Notes: generated by a model not told the origin, from the letters alone. A DNA stretch of 64,000 nt from Shewanella sp. Isolate11 (GCF_022398315.1 NZ_JAKEVF010000004.1:256813-320812); one strand, 5' to 3'. Positions 50,766 to 60,050 are shown, numbered from the stretch's first letter. Program-made: numbers and translations.

Positions 50766-53283
50766 TAAAAACATGATTAAAGGCGCACTATCACTAGCTG
50801 TACTTGCTGGTATTTATGCTAACTCGGCACTGGCCGCAGGCCCACTTTATTTATTAAAGCCAGGTCAACCCTACAAATATGACGTATCTCATCCAGTACC
50901 GGTTTATACCGACCAAGGCGAATTATGTAACCCTGCTTTACCTTCTTGGTATGGTGCGGGTTGTTTAACCAATGAACAAGCCAATGAAGTTTCAGCAAAA
51001 GCCGTTGCAGAATGGAGCAATGTTGATACCTCAAATTTCCAAGCAGAAATTAAAGGCTCTATTGCCACAGATATTACCGGCTCAAATGCGCATACTATCA
51101 TTGGCGCGGATAATGGCGGTGGTATTCACATTTTATACGATGCCGACGCGACGATTATCACGGAATATTTAGGTGCGCCGTCAGGCGTGTTAGGTATTGC
51201 ATCGCCCGAAATTGCTGACGAAAATGGCATTATTACCGAAAGTTGGGCAGTGATGAGCGTACTTGCCTCACCAATATCTTATGAAGCAGACCCAGAAGCG
51301 AACGCTAAAGAGTCAATGGATCACACTTTAGGTGTGTTTACCCACGAATTTGGGCACGCCATAAACTTATCGCATTCACAAACCAATGGCCGTAAGGTAA
51401 TGAATAACCGAGACGGTGCACCTGGTCGATGTTCGACAGCCTTTGACAGTACAGCGGTAGATTACCCTAATGGTGATACCTATGAGCAATGGGTAATTAA
51501 CATTGGCCGTATCGAAACTATGTACCCGTTCATAAATCCTGGTTTTTCAGGTGACGTGCAAGGCACGATCGATATTACCGATGATAAAGTAGCATTGTCT
51601 AATATCTACCCTGCACCGCATTATAAAGCAGAGTTCGGTACTATCTCTGGTAAAATTTTACTAACAGATGGTAGCACTGAAATTAGCGGCGTTAACGTCA
51701 TCGCCCGAAACATTAACAATCCATACAATGACGCCGTGTCAGCAATGTCTGGCGACCAGACGCAAGGCATGATAGGCCCAGACGGCAGCTTTACCATTAA
51801 TGGTTTAACGCCGGGAGAAGAATATGTTGTATACGTTGAGCAGATTGTTTCTGGTGGTTACCCGACCACTCCAGCGGTACTACCAAGTATTGCCGAGTAC
51901 TTTAATGGTAACGGCGAAAGTGGCAATGCGGCGCAAGACGACCCATGTGCTTACACACCAATCATCGCAGAAGCAGGAACCGTTAAAGACGCTTCCATTA
52001 CCTTTAATGGCATAGATAGAGCACCGCTATTCGTGACTATTCCTGCGCCTTCAGTTGATACCGTTTCGAAAAACGGTAAAACACTGGCTGGTGTCGCTTC
52101 GACAGGGACTTCATGGATTTGGGACAGCAAAAATGGCTTTAGAGTTAATGAATCAAGCAGTGTTGCTTTGTCAGAAAATGGCCAAAAATTTGTTGGTACC
52201 AAAGAGCGAGAGGTGAACTCTTGGGATGGTGGTATCAATAAGCCGGGTTATTGGGATGAGTTTACTGGCTGGAGTTTCTTTGACTTACCGAATGACCAAG
52301 GTTGTGGTGGCATTGTTGTCTCTACTTTTGACACTGATGCTATGGCGAACAAAGTGGTTGGTTTAGCCTATGGCGATAGTTGTAGTAACTATAACGCGGT
52401 GCTTTTAGACAACAAGCAAAAAAATCCAAGCTGGCAAGTATTAGCGCGCCCTGAAAAAATATTTGAAGGCGACCCTATCGCTGATGATTGTGGCGGTGAG
52501 TGGGATAGCACTTGGACTACCTATACCCCATACGGTTACTGTAATGTCCGCGGTGCTCGTGCTAACGCAATTTCAGGTGATGGTACAACGGTAGTTGGTC
52601 ATTTAGATAGCGACTTAAGTTGGATTGGTGCTGCATGGGTAAATGGTGAATATCAATTAATGGGTACTGATACCTATAACGGCTGGATAGGTTCGGCCAA
52701 TGATGTCAGCCAAAACGGTATGGCAGCTACAGGTGGTCAAGCAGGTGGTGAACCTTTGGGTGAAGATATCAGCTGGGATGGTTCGATTCATATCCAAAAA
52801 GATTACACTCAAGCCTATATTTGGAGCCCGACAACAGGCACTAAACTATTAGGTAATATGCCATGCCCAGCTGATGCATGGTTATGTGATGGCGGTATGC
52901 CAGCTGAAGGTGTGGCGATTTCTGATGACGGTACAACGGTAGTTGGTCGAGCCGGTACTTTCTTCACAGGCATCATACCGTTTATCTGGCGTGAAAGTAT
53001 CGGCATGCGCGACCTGAATGAGTTTTTACAGCATCAAGGTGTGATGACCTCTCTGGACACCGACTTCTACCCCGCCGACATTTCTGGTAGTGGTAAAATT
53101 ATCGTCGGTCAAGGTGTATCTGCAACGAGTTATGGCGGTGCTATGGTAAAACTTGATCAAGTTTGGGTTTGTCATAATGGTAAATCTAAATTGACCGGTT
53201 TCCCTGGTGGTATGGATAGTCACTTAGCTCAAGGTGCTGAAGTTGGCTTATGTCAAGCCGATCGTCCAATTGTGCCTCAATAA
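50755..53283 (+). CDS. Secreted matrixin-like zinc metalloprotease with HAF-like repeats
   Basis: 842 residues. Signal peptide about 1-28 (ending NSALAAG). The catalytic domain about 30-285 has the metzincin zinc site HEFGHAINLSH (His197, Glu198, His201, His207) and a probable Met-turn at Met216. A carboxypeptidase-regulatory/CnaB-like beta domain follows at about 295-375 (GTISGKILLTDGST). Residues about 430-810 carry HAF-type beta-propeller-like repeats with the AISGDGTTVVG and AISDDGTTVVG pattern. It should be exported and cut proteins outside the cell. It overlaps the companion gene by 11 bases and is followed, after a hairpin, by a subtilase gene. Confidence 0.9.
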   Translation: MKNNKNMIKGALSLAVLAGIYANSALAAGPLYLLKPGQPYKYDVSHPVPVYTDQGELCNPALPSWYGAGCLTNEQANEVSAKAVAEWSNVDTSNFQAEIKGSIATDITGSNAHTIIGADNGGGIHILYDADATIITEYLGAPSGVLGIASPEIADENGIITESWAVMSVLASPISYEADPEANAKESMDHTLGVFTHEFGHAINLSHSQTNGRKVMNNRDGAPGRCSTAFDSTAVDYPNGDTYEQWVINIGRIETMYPFINPGFSGDVQGTIDITDDKVALSNIYPAPHYKAEFGTISGKILLTDGSTEISGVNVIARNINNPYNDAVSAMSGDQTQGMIGPDGSFTINGLTPGEEYVVYVEQIVSGGYPTTPAVLPSIAEYFNGNGESGNAAQDDPCAYTPIIAEAGTVKDASITFNGIDRAPLFVTIPAPSVDTVSKNGKTLAGVASTGTSWIWDSKNGFRVNESSSVALSENGQKFVGTKEREVNSWDGGINKPGYWDEFTGWSFFDLPNDQGCGGIVVSTFDTDAMANKVVGLAYGDSCSNYNAVLLDNKQKNPSWQVLARPEKIFEGDPIADDCGGEWDSTWTTYTPYGYCNVRGARANAISGDGTTVVGHLDSDLSWIGAAWVNGEYQLMGTDTYNGWIGSANDVSQNGMAATGGQAGGEPLGEDISWDGSIHIQKDYTQAYIWSPTTGTKLLGNMPCPADAWLCDGGMPAEGVAISDDGTTVVGRAGTFFTGIIPFIWRESIGMRDLNEFLQHQGVMTSLDTDFYPADISGSGKIIVGQGVSATSYGGAMVKLDQVWVCHNGKSKLTGFPGGMDSHLAQGAEVGLCQADRPIVPQ

Positions 53284-53290
53284 TCGTATT

Positions 53291-53318
53291 TGCAGGCTGA
53301 GGAATACCTCAGTCTGCA
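53291..53318 (+). terminator. Hairpin between metalloprotease and subtilase genes
   Basis: 12-bp stem TGCAGGCTGAGG / CCTCAGTCTGCA with one G-T pair and a 4-base loop, eight bases past the stop. No T-run, so it may act as mRNA stabiliser or partial terminator inside the operon. Confidence 0.5.
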
Positions 53319-53399
53319 TCATCTCATTCCTTAATCAAAAAATCATTCTGTGCTGAAAGCAAACAAACAGCGCAATATAAGAATAACAAGGATAATCAA

Positions 53400-55196
53400 A
53401 TGAAAATTTCAGGATTAAAAGCATCTGCACTGGCATTATCAATCGCGTCAGCATTTGCAGCACAAGCGGCGGATGACCGTTATATCATCCAAGTAGAAAA
53501 CAACAGCAAAGGTATTGTTAAGGCGTTAGCAAAAAAAATCGGTGGTGAAGTTCATGTTGATGCTGACGGGTTTATTGCGGCAACATTTGCTGGTAAAGAT
53601 TTAGCGCAAGTGAAAGGGTTATTGAATAACCCACACGTAAAATTAGTAGAAGAAGATGCCGTTCGTAAGCCAATGGCACTGTACAATGATGATGTAGGTA
53701 ACCCAAATAGAACTCAAGTTACCCCTTATGCCTATTACCAATCACAAGCTGATCAACTTGCTTATCAAGGAGGCATGAAAGTCTGTGTGATTGACTCGGG
53801 TTTAGATCGCTCAAATACCGACTTTAACTGGGTAGGTATCACAGGTGATAACGACTCAGGGACAGGCAATTGGGATGAAGCGGGTGGTGCACATGGTACT
53901 CACGTAGCAGGGACGATTGGTGCAGCAGATAATGACACAGGTGTGATTGGTATGGCCCCCGGTATTGATATGCACATTATCAAGGTATTTAACGCCGATG
54001 GCTGGGGGTATTCTTCAGATTTAGCACAGGCAACACAATTATGTAGTGATGCCGGCGCTAATATCATCAATATGAGCTTAGGTGGTGGTTCGCCAAGCAA
54101 TACCGAATCCTATGCCATGGAAAACTTCGTTGCCGCTGGTGGGTTAGTCGTCGCTGCTGCGGGTAATAATGGTAGTAATGTCCGTAGCTTCCCAGCTGGT
54201 TACCCGTCAGTCATGATGGTTGGTGCCAACGATGCCGACAATAACATTGCTGATTTCTCACAATTCCCCGATTGTGGTAAAGGCAACAGCATGGATGAAA
54301 GCCGTTGTGTTGAAGTCACTGCGGGTGGCGTAAATACCTTATCAACGTATCCGGCACAAGCGGCAGCATTTGCTGATATTAATGCTGACGATGTTGCTTA
54401 TGCTGCATCAGGCATGGAAATTAAAGGCATAGCAACTGGTAACACCTATCATATGGGATTGGGCAACGCGGTAGATTCAGGCGCGAACGGACAGATTTGT
54501 GTTATCGACCGTGGTGAAATTGCTTTTTACGATAAAGCATCAAACTGTCAAGCCTCAGGCGGTATCGGTGCTATCGTCATCAACAACGTTGACGGCATGC
54601 TTTATGGTACTTTAGGTGACAACTATGCCAACATCGCTATTCCAGTGGTTGGCGCTGATTTAGCAGATCGCGATGCGCTAATCAATGCCAATGTGGCAAC
54701 CGTCATTGTGGGTGACAGCGACTATGGCTATATGAATGGTACCTCAATGGCAACGCCTGCAGTATCAGGCTTAGCGGCATTAGTATGGTCACATTACCCC
54801 GAATGTAGTGGTGAAGGTATACGTAATGCCTTGCGTATGACTGCAGAAGATAGTGGTGATGCTGGTCACGATGTTTACTTCGGGTATGGCATTGTTAAAG
54901 CGAAAGCGGCTTATGACTACATTGCTGCTAACGGTTGTCCAGTCGCGGAAGCGCCTGAGTTTACCTTATCAGTAATCACTGGCAAGCAACGTGGTAGCAA
55001 GTATGTTGATCTTTCATGGACAGGTACAGCGAGTGAGATCATTCATATTTATCGCAACAATCAACGTGTTGACGCGATATACAATGATGGCGACTACCGC
55101 GATTCATTCTCTACTAAAGGTAAAGCAACATTTACCTATAAAGTATGTGAATACGATACTGGTACTTGTTCAAACGAGGTGGATGTGAAACTTTAA
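53400..55196 (+). CDS. Secreted subtilisin-like (S8) protease with PA and C-terminal beta domain
   Basis: 598 residues. Signal peptide about 1-23 (AFAAQAAD); I9 propeptide about 25-95; S8 domain with Asp132 (VCVIDSG), His165 (HGTHVAGTIGA), oxyanion Asn in AAGNNGSN, and Ser449 (NGTSMATPAVSG). A PA domain is inserted at about 330-425 (ICVIDRGEIAFYDKASNC). The last 80 residues form an Fn3-like domain (VDLSWTGTASEIIHIYRNN). It resembles secreted marine subtilases. AAGGA about eight bases upstream sets the start. It lies in the block that ends with the terminator at 55224 and probably works with the metalloprotease in protein digestion. Confidence 0.94.
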   Translation: MKISGLKASALALSIASAFAAQAADDRYIIQVENNSKGIVKALAKKIGGEVHVDADGFIAATFAGKDLAQVKGLLNNPHVKLVEEDAVRKPMALYNDDVGNPNRTQVTPYAYYQSQADQLAYQGGMKVCVIDSGLDRSNTDFNWVGITGDNDSGTGNWDEAGGAHGTHVAGTIGAADNDTGVIGMAPGIDMHIIKVFNADGWGYSSDLAQATQLCSDAGANIINMSLGGGSPSNTESYAMENFVAAGGLVVAAAGNNGSNVRSFPAGYPSVMMVGANDADNNIADFSQFPDCGKGNSMDESRCVEVTAGGVNTLSTYPAQAAAFADINADDVAYAASGMEIKGIATGNTYHMGLGNAVDSGANGQICVIDRGEIAFYDKASNCQASGGIGAIVINNVDGMLYGTLGDNYANIAIPVVGADLADRDALINANVATVIVGDSDYGYMNGTSMATPAVSGLAALVWSHYPECSGEGIRNALRMTAEDSGDAGHDVYFGYGIVKAKAAYDYIAANGCPVAEAPEFTLSVITGKQRGSKYVDLSWTGTASEIIHIYRNNQRVDAIYNDGDYRDSFSTKGKATFTYKVCEYDTGTCSNEVDVKL

Positions 55197-55223
55197 ATCG
55201 CTAATTGTGGCGACTTGGAGCTG

Positions 55224-55262
55224 AAAAGCACCTGCGTTACCCAGTGACGCAGGTGCTTTTTT
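55224..55262 (+). terminator. Rho-independent terminator ending the protease block
   Basis: Perfect 14-bp stem AAAAGCACCTGCGT / ACGCAGGTGCTTTT with a 9-base loop, continuing in T. Confidence 0.9.
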
Positions 55263-55411
55263 ATATCTTTAAGAATGAGGTGTTGAGGGGGATTGCAGGG
55301 GGAAGCACTGATTGCCCCTGACTAGCGAGTTAGAATTGGTCAATTACTCGTTATCTGAAGCTAACTTAAGCGACCATGACATGATAAATACCATGCCTTC
55401 GAACCTGGAAT

Positions 55412-55468
55412 ATGCAGCGACTGCTTGATTATTTCGAGCCCTTAGGCGAAGCGAACGGTCGGCAATAA
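55412..55468 (+). pseudogene. Relic of the 3' end of a CLCA_X-type gene
   Basis: An in-frame stretch encodes MQRLLDYFEPLGEANGRQ and a stop. It aligns without gaps to the C terminus of the protein at 48800-49594 (LQQLLNYFEPLGEALSQQ); DNA identity over the 54 bases is only about two thirds, with many differences at silent positions. No gene body precedes it. This looks like the displaced end of a homologous gene left after insertion or recombination brought in the block at 49595-55410. Confidence 0.7.
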
Positions 55469-55490
55469 TGCTATCGCTCGCTTGAACTTG

Positions 55491-57659
55491 TTAATCGACC
55501 CAATGCAATACGTCACGGATAATCGACCAGCGAGGCTGCTCTTCAGTCGCACCTAGCCCCAACATCCAGTAGTTATACAGTTTCTGTTGATGACCATCGA
55601 CTTTACGCAATTTCTGCCAGTTATTGACATAATTAAGTAGCGATTGATTATCTTGTGCAACGGCATAGGCGACTGGGTATTGCACCTTATTTTCCAATAT
55701 AGCAATACCGTATTGGGGGAAGAACAGTGTCCATGCAGAGCCTGCCTCGGCACTGATCACTACCGCATCATATTTGTCGCCTTTCTGTCTAAAGAAGTCT
55801 TTATAGCCGCCAATTTGAACAAACTTAAGGTTGGTGTAATAGGCCTTGGCTTCTTCGATTAAATCACCATGTTCGACATAGGCAATAGTGGTATTTTTCA
55901 TCGCCAGAATGCTTTGGTCGCGTTTAAAACTATTGACCTTGTAGTCTTTAGTGGCAACGCCAAGATTGAGCTCAAGTACAGGATCGACATAACTGAGTTT
56001 GTCCATCTGATCTATATCCATCCCAAGCCCTGACATCGCGATATCGAAAAAGCCTGCTTTAAGCGAGGCGGCGAGTTGGGATTTCCTAAATGGAATAAAT
56101 TCTACTTTTACTCCGAGATCGTTGGCTAATTTGCTCGCCATAGCGCTGTCGAAACCGACTAGTTCAGCGGCATTGTTGTAATAACTAAAAGGAACGTTAC
56201 TGGGAATGTAGCCCACCTTGAGTACGCCGCGACGACGTATGGTTTCGACATCAGCAATAGGAGAGCTTGGGGTTTCACCTAAAACGGGGAACTGGCGTTT
56301 TACCACGGTAGGTACATCATCGACCACGTGCATATTGGCGATCACGCCACTGGTAACTTCAGGACTGTGAATAAACACTCCCATACCTATTCGGCAAGTA
56401 ATAAGAATAATCGCCACCCCTGCCACAACGCCAGTCGATAACTTAATCAATTGCGGTGGGCGATATTGTAGCGATTTTTGGAACAAAGCAACGGTAAGTA
56501 AGGTTAAGGCAAACAGGTTCATTACTGCGGTAATTGAGTTGAATTTTCCTGTGATAAAGCCTGACATGACAAACAATTGGAATAAATCTTGAGGTAAATG
56601 TGCCAAGTCCAGCATAAATGGAATCGCCACATATACACTGCCAAATAGTGACAATAAACCACTGATAGATAGGGAGGTGAGTTCGCTGACCTCGATGGGA
56701 GTACCATTAAACCATCCGGCGAATAATACAAATAGAATTACCGTCAGCTTACCAATATTGGGGAAGGTAAAGGCGATAGGTACCAAGATTTCAATTAAGG
56801 TTTCGGCATCGTCGCTGAGGTTATCATGCTCACGCATGATCTGTTTACATTCGTCGATGATCACTGGGATCACAATAAAGATGTTACCGGTTGCAAAGGC
56901 AGTGACTAGGCTAGATTTTGAGATCCGTAGCGCCTGAGCAAAAGTCACTGGGGTGAGTGAGGCAATGATCCAAGGCAATACCCAAAAAGTCAGTAATAAA
57001 CACAGTGCGAAATAGCTGATGAGATAGACTTGCATACTAGCAAACTCGTCTACTCCCATAGTGCCTGCAGCCGAAGCTGACATAGCAAAAATACCGATAG
57101 GCAATACTTTAACTAGTGCTTGAGTGATCTTGGAAAAAATCTCGCTGCAGGTATGCATAAAGGTGATAATTTGCTGTTTGTGCTCGCCTTCCATGCCAAT
57201 TAGGGCCAAACCCATTGCGATGCTAAAAATCACCATGGCTGGCACATAACCTGCCGCCATCGATTCGAATGGATTAGATGGAATATAGAGTTTGAAGTAG
57301 TCGATTGGCGCCGCTGGTTCAATAATGCTGGTACTGAAAAATGAGGCGGTTTCGACGAAAGGAAACGACAATGGCATCAGTAATATAATGGCTAAAGCCA
57401 CGAGCCAGAGTATCAACATGATTGCGCCAGCACGACTAAAGATCAGGCTCGCGGTGCTGCGCTTAAGTTTACCGATACCGCCCACTAACGACACCAGAAT
57501 ATAGGGTAATACTGTCATCTGCATTAACAGGATCACGCCATTACCTATGGTGCTTAGCCAGCCGACTGACTCACCGAAAAAAAGCCCAAAAACTAAGCCA
57601 ACTAACATGGCGACAATCATCTGGGTGGAGCTTTGCATGGCGAAGAGTTTTTTGAGCAC
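55491..57659 (-). CDS. Dicarboxylate/amino-acid:cation symporter fused to a solute-binding (SBP_bac_3) domain
   Basis: 722 residues. Residues about 1-430 are a DAACS/SDF-type symporter with eight or so membrane helices (VILLMQMTVLPYILVSLVGG, KSSLVTAFATGNIFIVIP, AFTFPNIGKLTVILF). After a last helix near 405-425, residues about 480-700 form a periplasmic solute-binding protein of family 3 (RRRGVLKVGYIPSNVPFSY, VGFDSAMASKLANDLGV, FDIAMSGLGMDIDQMDKLSYV). Fusing a secondary symporter to a binding domain normally used with ABC transporters is unusual, although I have seen this architecture in Shewanella and Vibrio. It probably imports glutamate, aspartate or a dicarboxylate. A hexanucleotide repeat lies about 180 bases upstream. 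Confidence 0.9.
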   Translation of the reverse strand: MLKKLFAMQSSTQMIVAMLVGLVFGLFFGESVGWLSTIGNGVILLMQMTVLPYILVSLVGGIGKLKRSTASLIFSRAGAIMLILWLVALAIILLMPLSFPFVETASFFSTSIIEPAAPIDYFKLYIPSNPFESMAAGYVPAMVIFSIAMGLALIGMEGEHKQQIITFMHTCSEIFSKITQALVKVLPIGIFAMSASAAGTMGVDEFASMQVYLISYFALCLLLTFWVLPWIIASLTPVTFAQALRISKSSLVTAFATGNIFIVIPVIIDECKQIMREHDNLSDDAETLIEILVPIAFTFPNIGKLTVILFVLFAGWFNGTPIEVSELTSLSISGLLSLFGSVYVAIPFMLDLAHLPQDLFQLFVMSGFITGKFNSITAVMNLFALTLLTVALFQKSLQYRPPQLIKLSTGVVAGVAIILITCRIGMGVFIHSPEVTSGVIANMHVVDDVPTVVKRQFPVLGETPSSPIADVETIRRRGVLKVGYIPSNVPFSYYNNAAELVGFDSAMASKLANDLGVKVEFIPFRKSQLAASLKAGFFDIAMSGLGMDIDQMDKLSYVDPVLELNLGVATKDYKVNSFKRDQSILAMKNTTIAYVEHGDLIEEAKAYYTNLKFVQIGGYKDFFRQKGDKYDAVVISAEAGSAWTLFFPQYGIAILENKVQYPVAYAVAQDNQSLLNYVNNWQKLRKVDGHQQKLYNYWMLGLGATEEQPRWSIIRDVLHWVD

Positions 57660-57837
57660 GAGTTCATTCCAATTGAAAATGGTTTACAGACGTAGGTTTT
57701 GTCTAGGTCTAGTGATAACAATAGCTTAATGATTGTTTATTATAGGTTCTCTTGCGAGGTATATAAAAGGCTTTACGGGTTTAAGCTTTGCGCTCTCGCA
57801 CATTTTGTTGATTAAAGCCGTAGGATTATGAATTTGG

Positions 57838-57910
57838 CAAACTCAAACTCAAACTCAAACTCAAACTCAAACTCAAACTCAAACTCAAACTCAAACTCAA
57901 ACTCAAACTC
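57838..57910. repeat. Hexanucleotide microsatellite (CAAACT)12
   Basis: Twelve perfect copies of CAAACT plus one extra C, 73 bases, non-coding. It lies between the TPR-GGDEF gene (stop 57981, minus) and the symporter-SBP gene (start 57659, minus), about 180 bases ahead of the latter. Such a pure repeat should change length readily by slippage and could alter promoter spacing. Confidence 0.97.
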
Positions 57911-57948
57911 GGGTTTTGGCTCAGAGCCATTTCAGGCTTGAATGAACA

Positions 57949-57976
57949 AAGCGGTGCAAATGGTTTTGCACCGCTT
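57949..57976 (-). terminator. Hairpin after the TPR-GGDEF gene
   Basis: Perfect 12-bp stem AAGCGGTGCAAA / TTTGCACCGCTT with a 4-base loop, four bases past the minus-strand stop. The T-run is short (TTTG), so termination is probable rather than certain. Confidence 0.75.
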
Positions 57977-57980
57977 AACA

Positions 57981-59741
57981 TTACAGCGCAAGTAATGATT
58001 GCGAACTAGATTGGATAGCGCTGGGATCTTTTGGATTAAAGATAGATACTTTATCGCGGCCAGTGTGTTTAGATTGATACATGGCGTGATCGGCATCGTT
58101 GATCAGCCGCTCGAGTTTATAACCCGATAGCTTAGTGTCAGTGACGCCGAAACTGGCAGTGACTTTAAATTCATGACCCGTTTCACGGGAATCTAACAGG
58201 GCAATGGCGTTACGACAATTTTCAACCACTTTCAGCGCGCTATTAAGGTCTGCGCCAGGTAAAGCGATACAAAACTCTTCACCACCAATGCGAGCGAAAA
58301 TATCATTTTTACGCCCTTGAGCCTCACAAGCCTTAGCCACCTTCTTAAGTACCCAATCACCGCAGGCATGACCATACTGATCGTTTATCTGTTTAAAAAA
58401 ATCTAAATCAAACAAGATATAGCTCATATTGACCCGAGTATTCTCGCAATAGGTTAACGCGCTTTGGGCGACTTGAGTAAAATGGCCACGGTTAAGAACA
58501 TGGGTCAGCGAATCGTATTCTGCCAATTGTTTTAGGCGTTTCTGAATGATCCAAGACTTATAAGCCCAAAAGCCAAGCAGGGTGATGATGGCTATGAGTA
58601 ACGAGATAAACAGACGGGTATTTTCCGCTTGGGTATTCGCCAGTTTTTGTTCGGTGATCAGTAGATTGTTTTGCCTGTCTAGCAGCGCAATACGACTCTT
58701 CTGCTCGGCCGCTTGGTGCTCGGCGAGCTGGAAGGCTAAGTGCTTGGTCTTGATATCGTCAAGATAGGCCTTGTCGGCCTGGGCGTATTTGATGTGGTAG
58801 TCTAGTGCAGCTTGATAGTTATTTTGTGCTTCAGCAATTTTATAGAGCACTTGATAGGCACTAACAAGGGCTTGAGTATTCCCTAAGCCACTGGCTAAAT
58901 TTATGACTTTATTGGCAAAGGTAGAAGCTTTGTTGGTTTCGTTTTGTAGAAAGTAACTTTGCGCCAGTGTGGCATAGACTTCGACGATTAGTCTGGGATA
59001 ACGGGTGCTTTCAATGATAGAGAGTTGAGGTGATAACTGTTCGAATACTTTGTTTATGTTGCCATCTCTTAAGTGTCTGGTAGCAATATATGAGTGAATA
59101 AAACTTTGCATGATCACTTCGTTACTACAGCTTTCTATTGCCGATTGTAGAGTGGGTGAGTCGAGCTGAAGTTGACCTAAACCGAGTTGGGCTTCGATAG
59201 CTAAGCCATTGGCTAGACAGGTGTTGCGTGAAGAATTTGCTGTTGATTTTAATTTGTCAGCGTAGATTAAGCCTAACTCATATTGTTCAAGCTGATTATA
59301 AAAAATAGCGGCAATGGCTAATCCATTTTGAACTAGTTCAGGATCATTAATTTCGTCGAGTAATTCGAAGTTTTTGGATAAGTGTAATAGCCCAAGGTTC
59401 CAGTTTTGAGAAATCGCATAAATATTGATTAAGGTTTGATTGGCCTTGAACTTTAATTTTTCGTTGGCATCAGAAGTGATAATATCATTGAAAACTTTAA
59501 TACTTTCCGTACCTTTACCTTTATAGGTTAGCTCATAGGCTTGTAGGTATTTTAAGTAGTGAGATTGTTGTTTATCTAGCGTCTGTTGTTGTAAAGAATC
59601 TAGTAATTGAGAAAAGAGCTTTGGATCACTGCTTTTTACCTGTTCTGCTTGCACCAAAATCGAGTCGACATTGACTTCTTCGGCCATGGACTGGCCGAGG
59701 AAGAGTAACAAAAAACTAATGATTACAATATTTAACTTCAT
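57981..59741 (-). CDS. Periplasmic TPR-sensor diguanylate cyclase, last gene of the borosin operon
   Basis: 586 residues. Signal peptide about 1-20 (LFLGQSMAEE); periplasmic helical TPR-type repeats about 25-320; a coiled-coil stretch about 325-370; one membrane helix about 373-395 (LFISLLIAIITLLGFWAYKSW); cytoplasmic GGDEF domain about 405-570 with AEYDSLTHVLNRGHF and an intact active motif GGEEF near 486. It should make cyclic di-GMP in response to a periplasmic signal. It starts 18 bases after the borosin precursor gene and shares strand with it and the methyltransferase, so the three are probably one transcript. A link between the methylated peptide and c-di-GMP signalling is inference. 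Confidence 0.92.
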   Translation of the reverse strand: MKLNIVIISFLLLFLGQSMAEEVNVDSILVQAEQVKSSDPKLFSQLLDSLQQQTLDKQQSHYLKYLQAYELTYKGKGTESIKVFNDIITSDANEKLKFKANQTLINIYAISQNWNLGLLHLSKNFELLDEINDPELVQNGLAIAAIFYNQLEQYELGLIYADKLKSTANSSRNTCLANGLAIEAQLGLGQLQLDSPTLQSAIESCSNEVIMQSFIHSYIATRHLRDGNINKVFEQLSPQLSIIESTRYPRLIVEVYATLAQSYFLQNETNKASTFANKVINLASGLGNTQALVSAYQVLYKIAEAQNNYQAALDYHIKYAQADKAYLDDIKTKHLAFQLAEHQAAEQKSRIALLDRQNNLLITEQKLANTQAENTRLFISLLIAIITLLGFWAYKSWIIQKRLKQLAEYDSLTHVLNRGHFTQVAQSALTYCENTRVNMSYILFDLDFFKQINDQYGHACGDWVLKKVAKACEAQGRKNDIFARIGGEEFCIALPGADLNSALKVVENCRNAIALLDSRETGHEFKVTASFGVTDTKLSGYKLERLINDADHAMYQSKHTGRDKVSIFNPKDPSAIQSSSQSLLAL

Positions 59742-59759
59742 AAATATGAATGTATTCTT

Positions 59760-60026
59760 CTATTGATTAACAGCCTTATCTTGTTCGGGATCATCATTTT
59801 GTGGCTCGTCTTTTGGATCTTGTTCATCTTCGGCAGGCAATAAGAAGGCCACAACATCGGGACAAATATCTAGCTCGCGTTTTAGGCTAATGTCATCACG
59901 GTTAAGTAGTGAGGCCTTTAAAGTTTCTGATAGCTTTGCCTCAGTAATTGCCTGCTCAAGATTCGCTTGTGTTTGCAATTCAGCATCTTGACCCATGCGT
60001 TCTAGTAATTGAATGATGTTCGACAT
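59760..60026 (-). CDS. sonA: Borosin-type RiPP precursor peptide (SonA-like)
   Basis: 88 residues. Residues 1-50 are helical and match the borosin-binding domain of SonA as I recall it (MGQDAEL here versus LGQDAQL, then a similar helix pattern). A hydrophobic core, CPDVVAFLLPAE (55-66), follows; aligned with SonA, Phe61 to Leu63 fall where SonA is N-methylated (Leu63 and Ile65). An acidic, Pro/Asp/Gln-rich tail (67-88), absent from SonA, ends the protein. It lies 24 bases after the methyltransferase gene, so this is a split borosin pair in which enzyme and substrate are separate proteins. The final product, any cleavage and export are unknown; no protease or exporter lies next to it. Confidence 0.75.
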   Translation of the reverse strand: MSNIIQLLERMGQDAELQTQANLEQAITEAKLSETLKASLLNRDDISLKRELDICPDVVAFLLPAEDEQDPKDEPQNDDPEQDKAVNQ

Positions 60027-60050
60027 TTTCGTTCCTTTTATGTTGAGTGA

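Noticed and set aside
57838..57910. CRISPR array or coding repeat
   Set aside because: Unit is six bases with no spacers, and no open frame with a start runs through it; a simple microsatellite.
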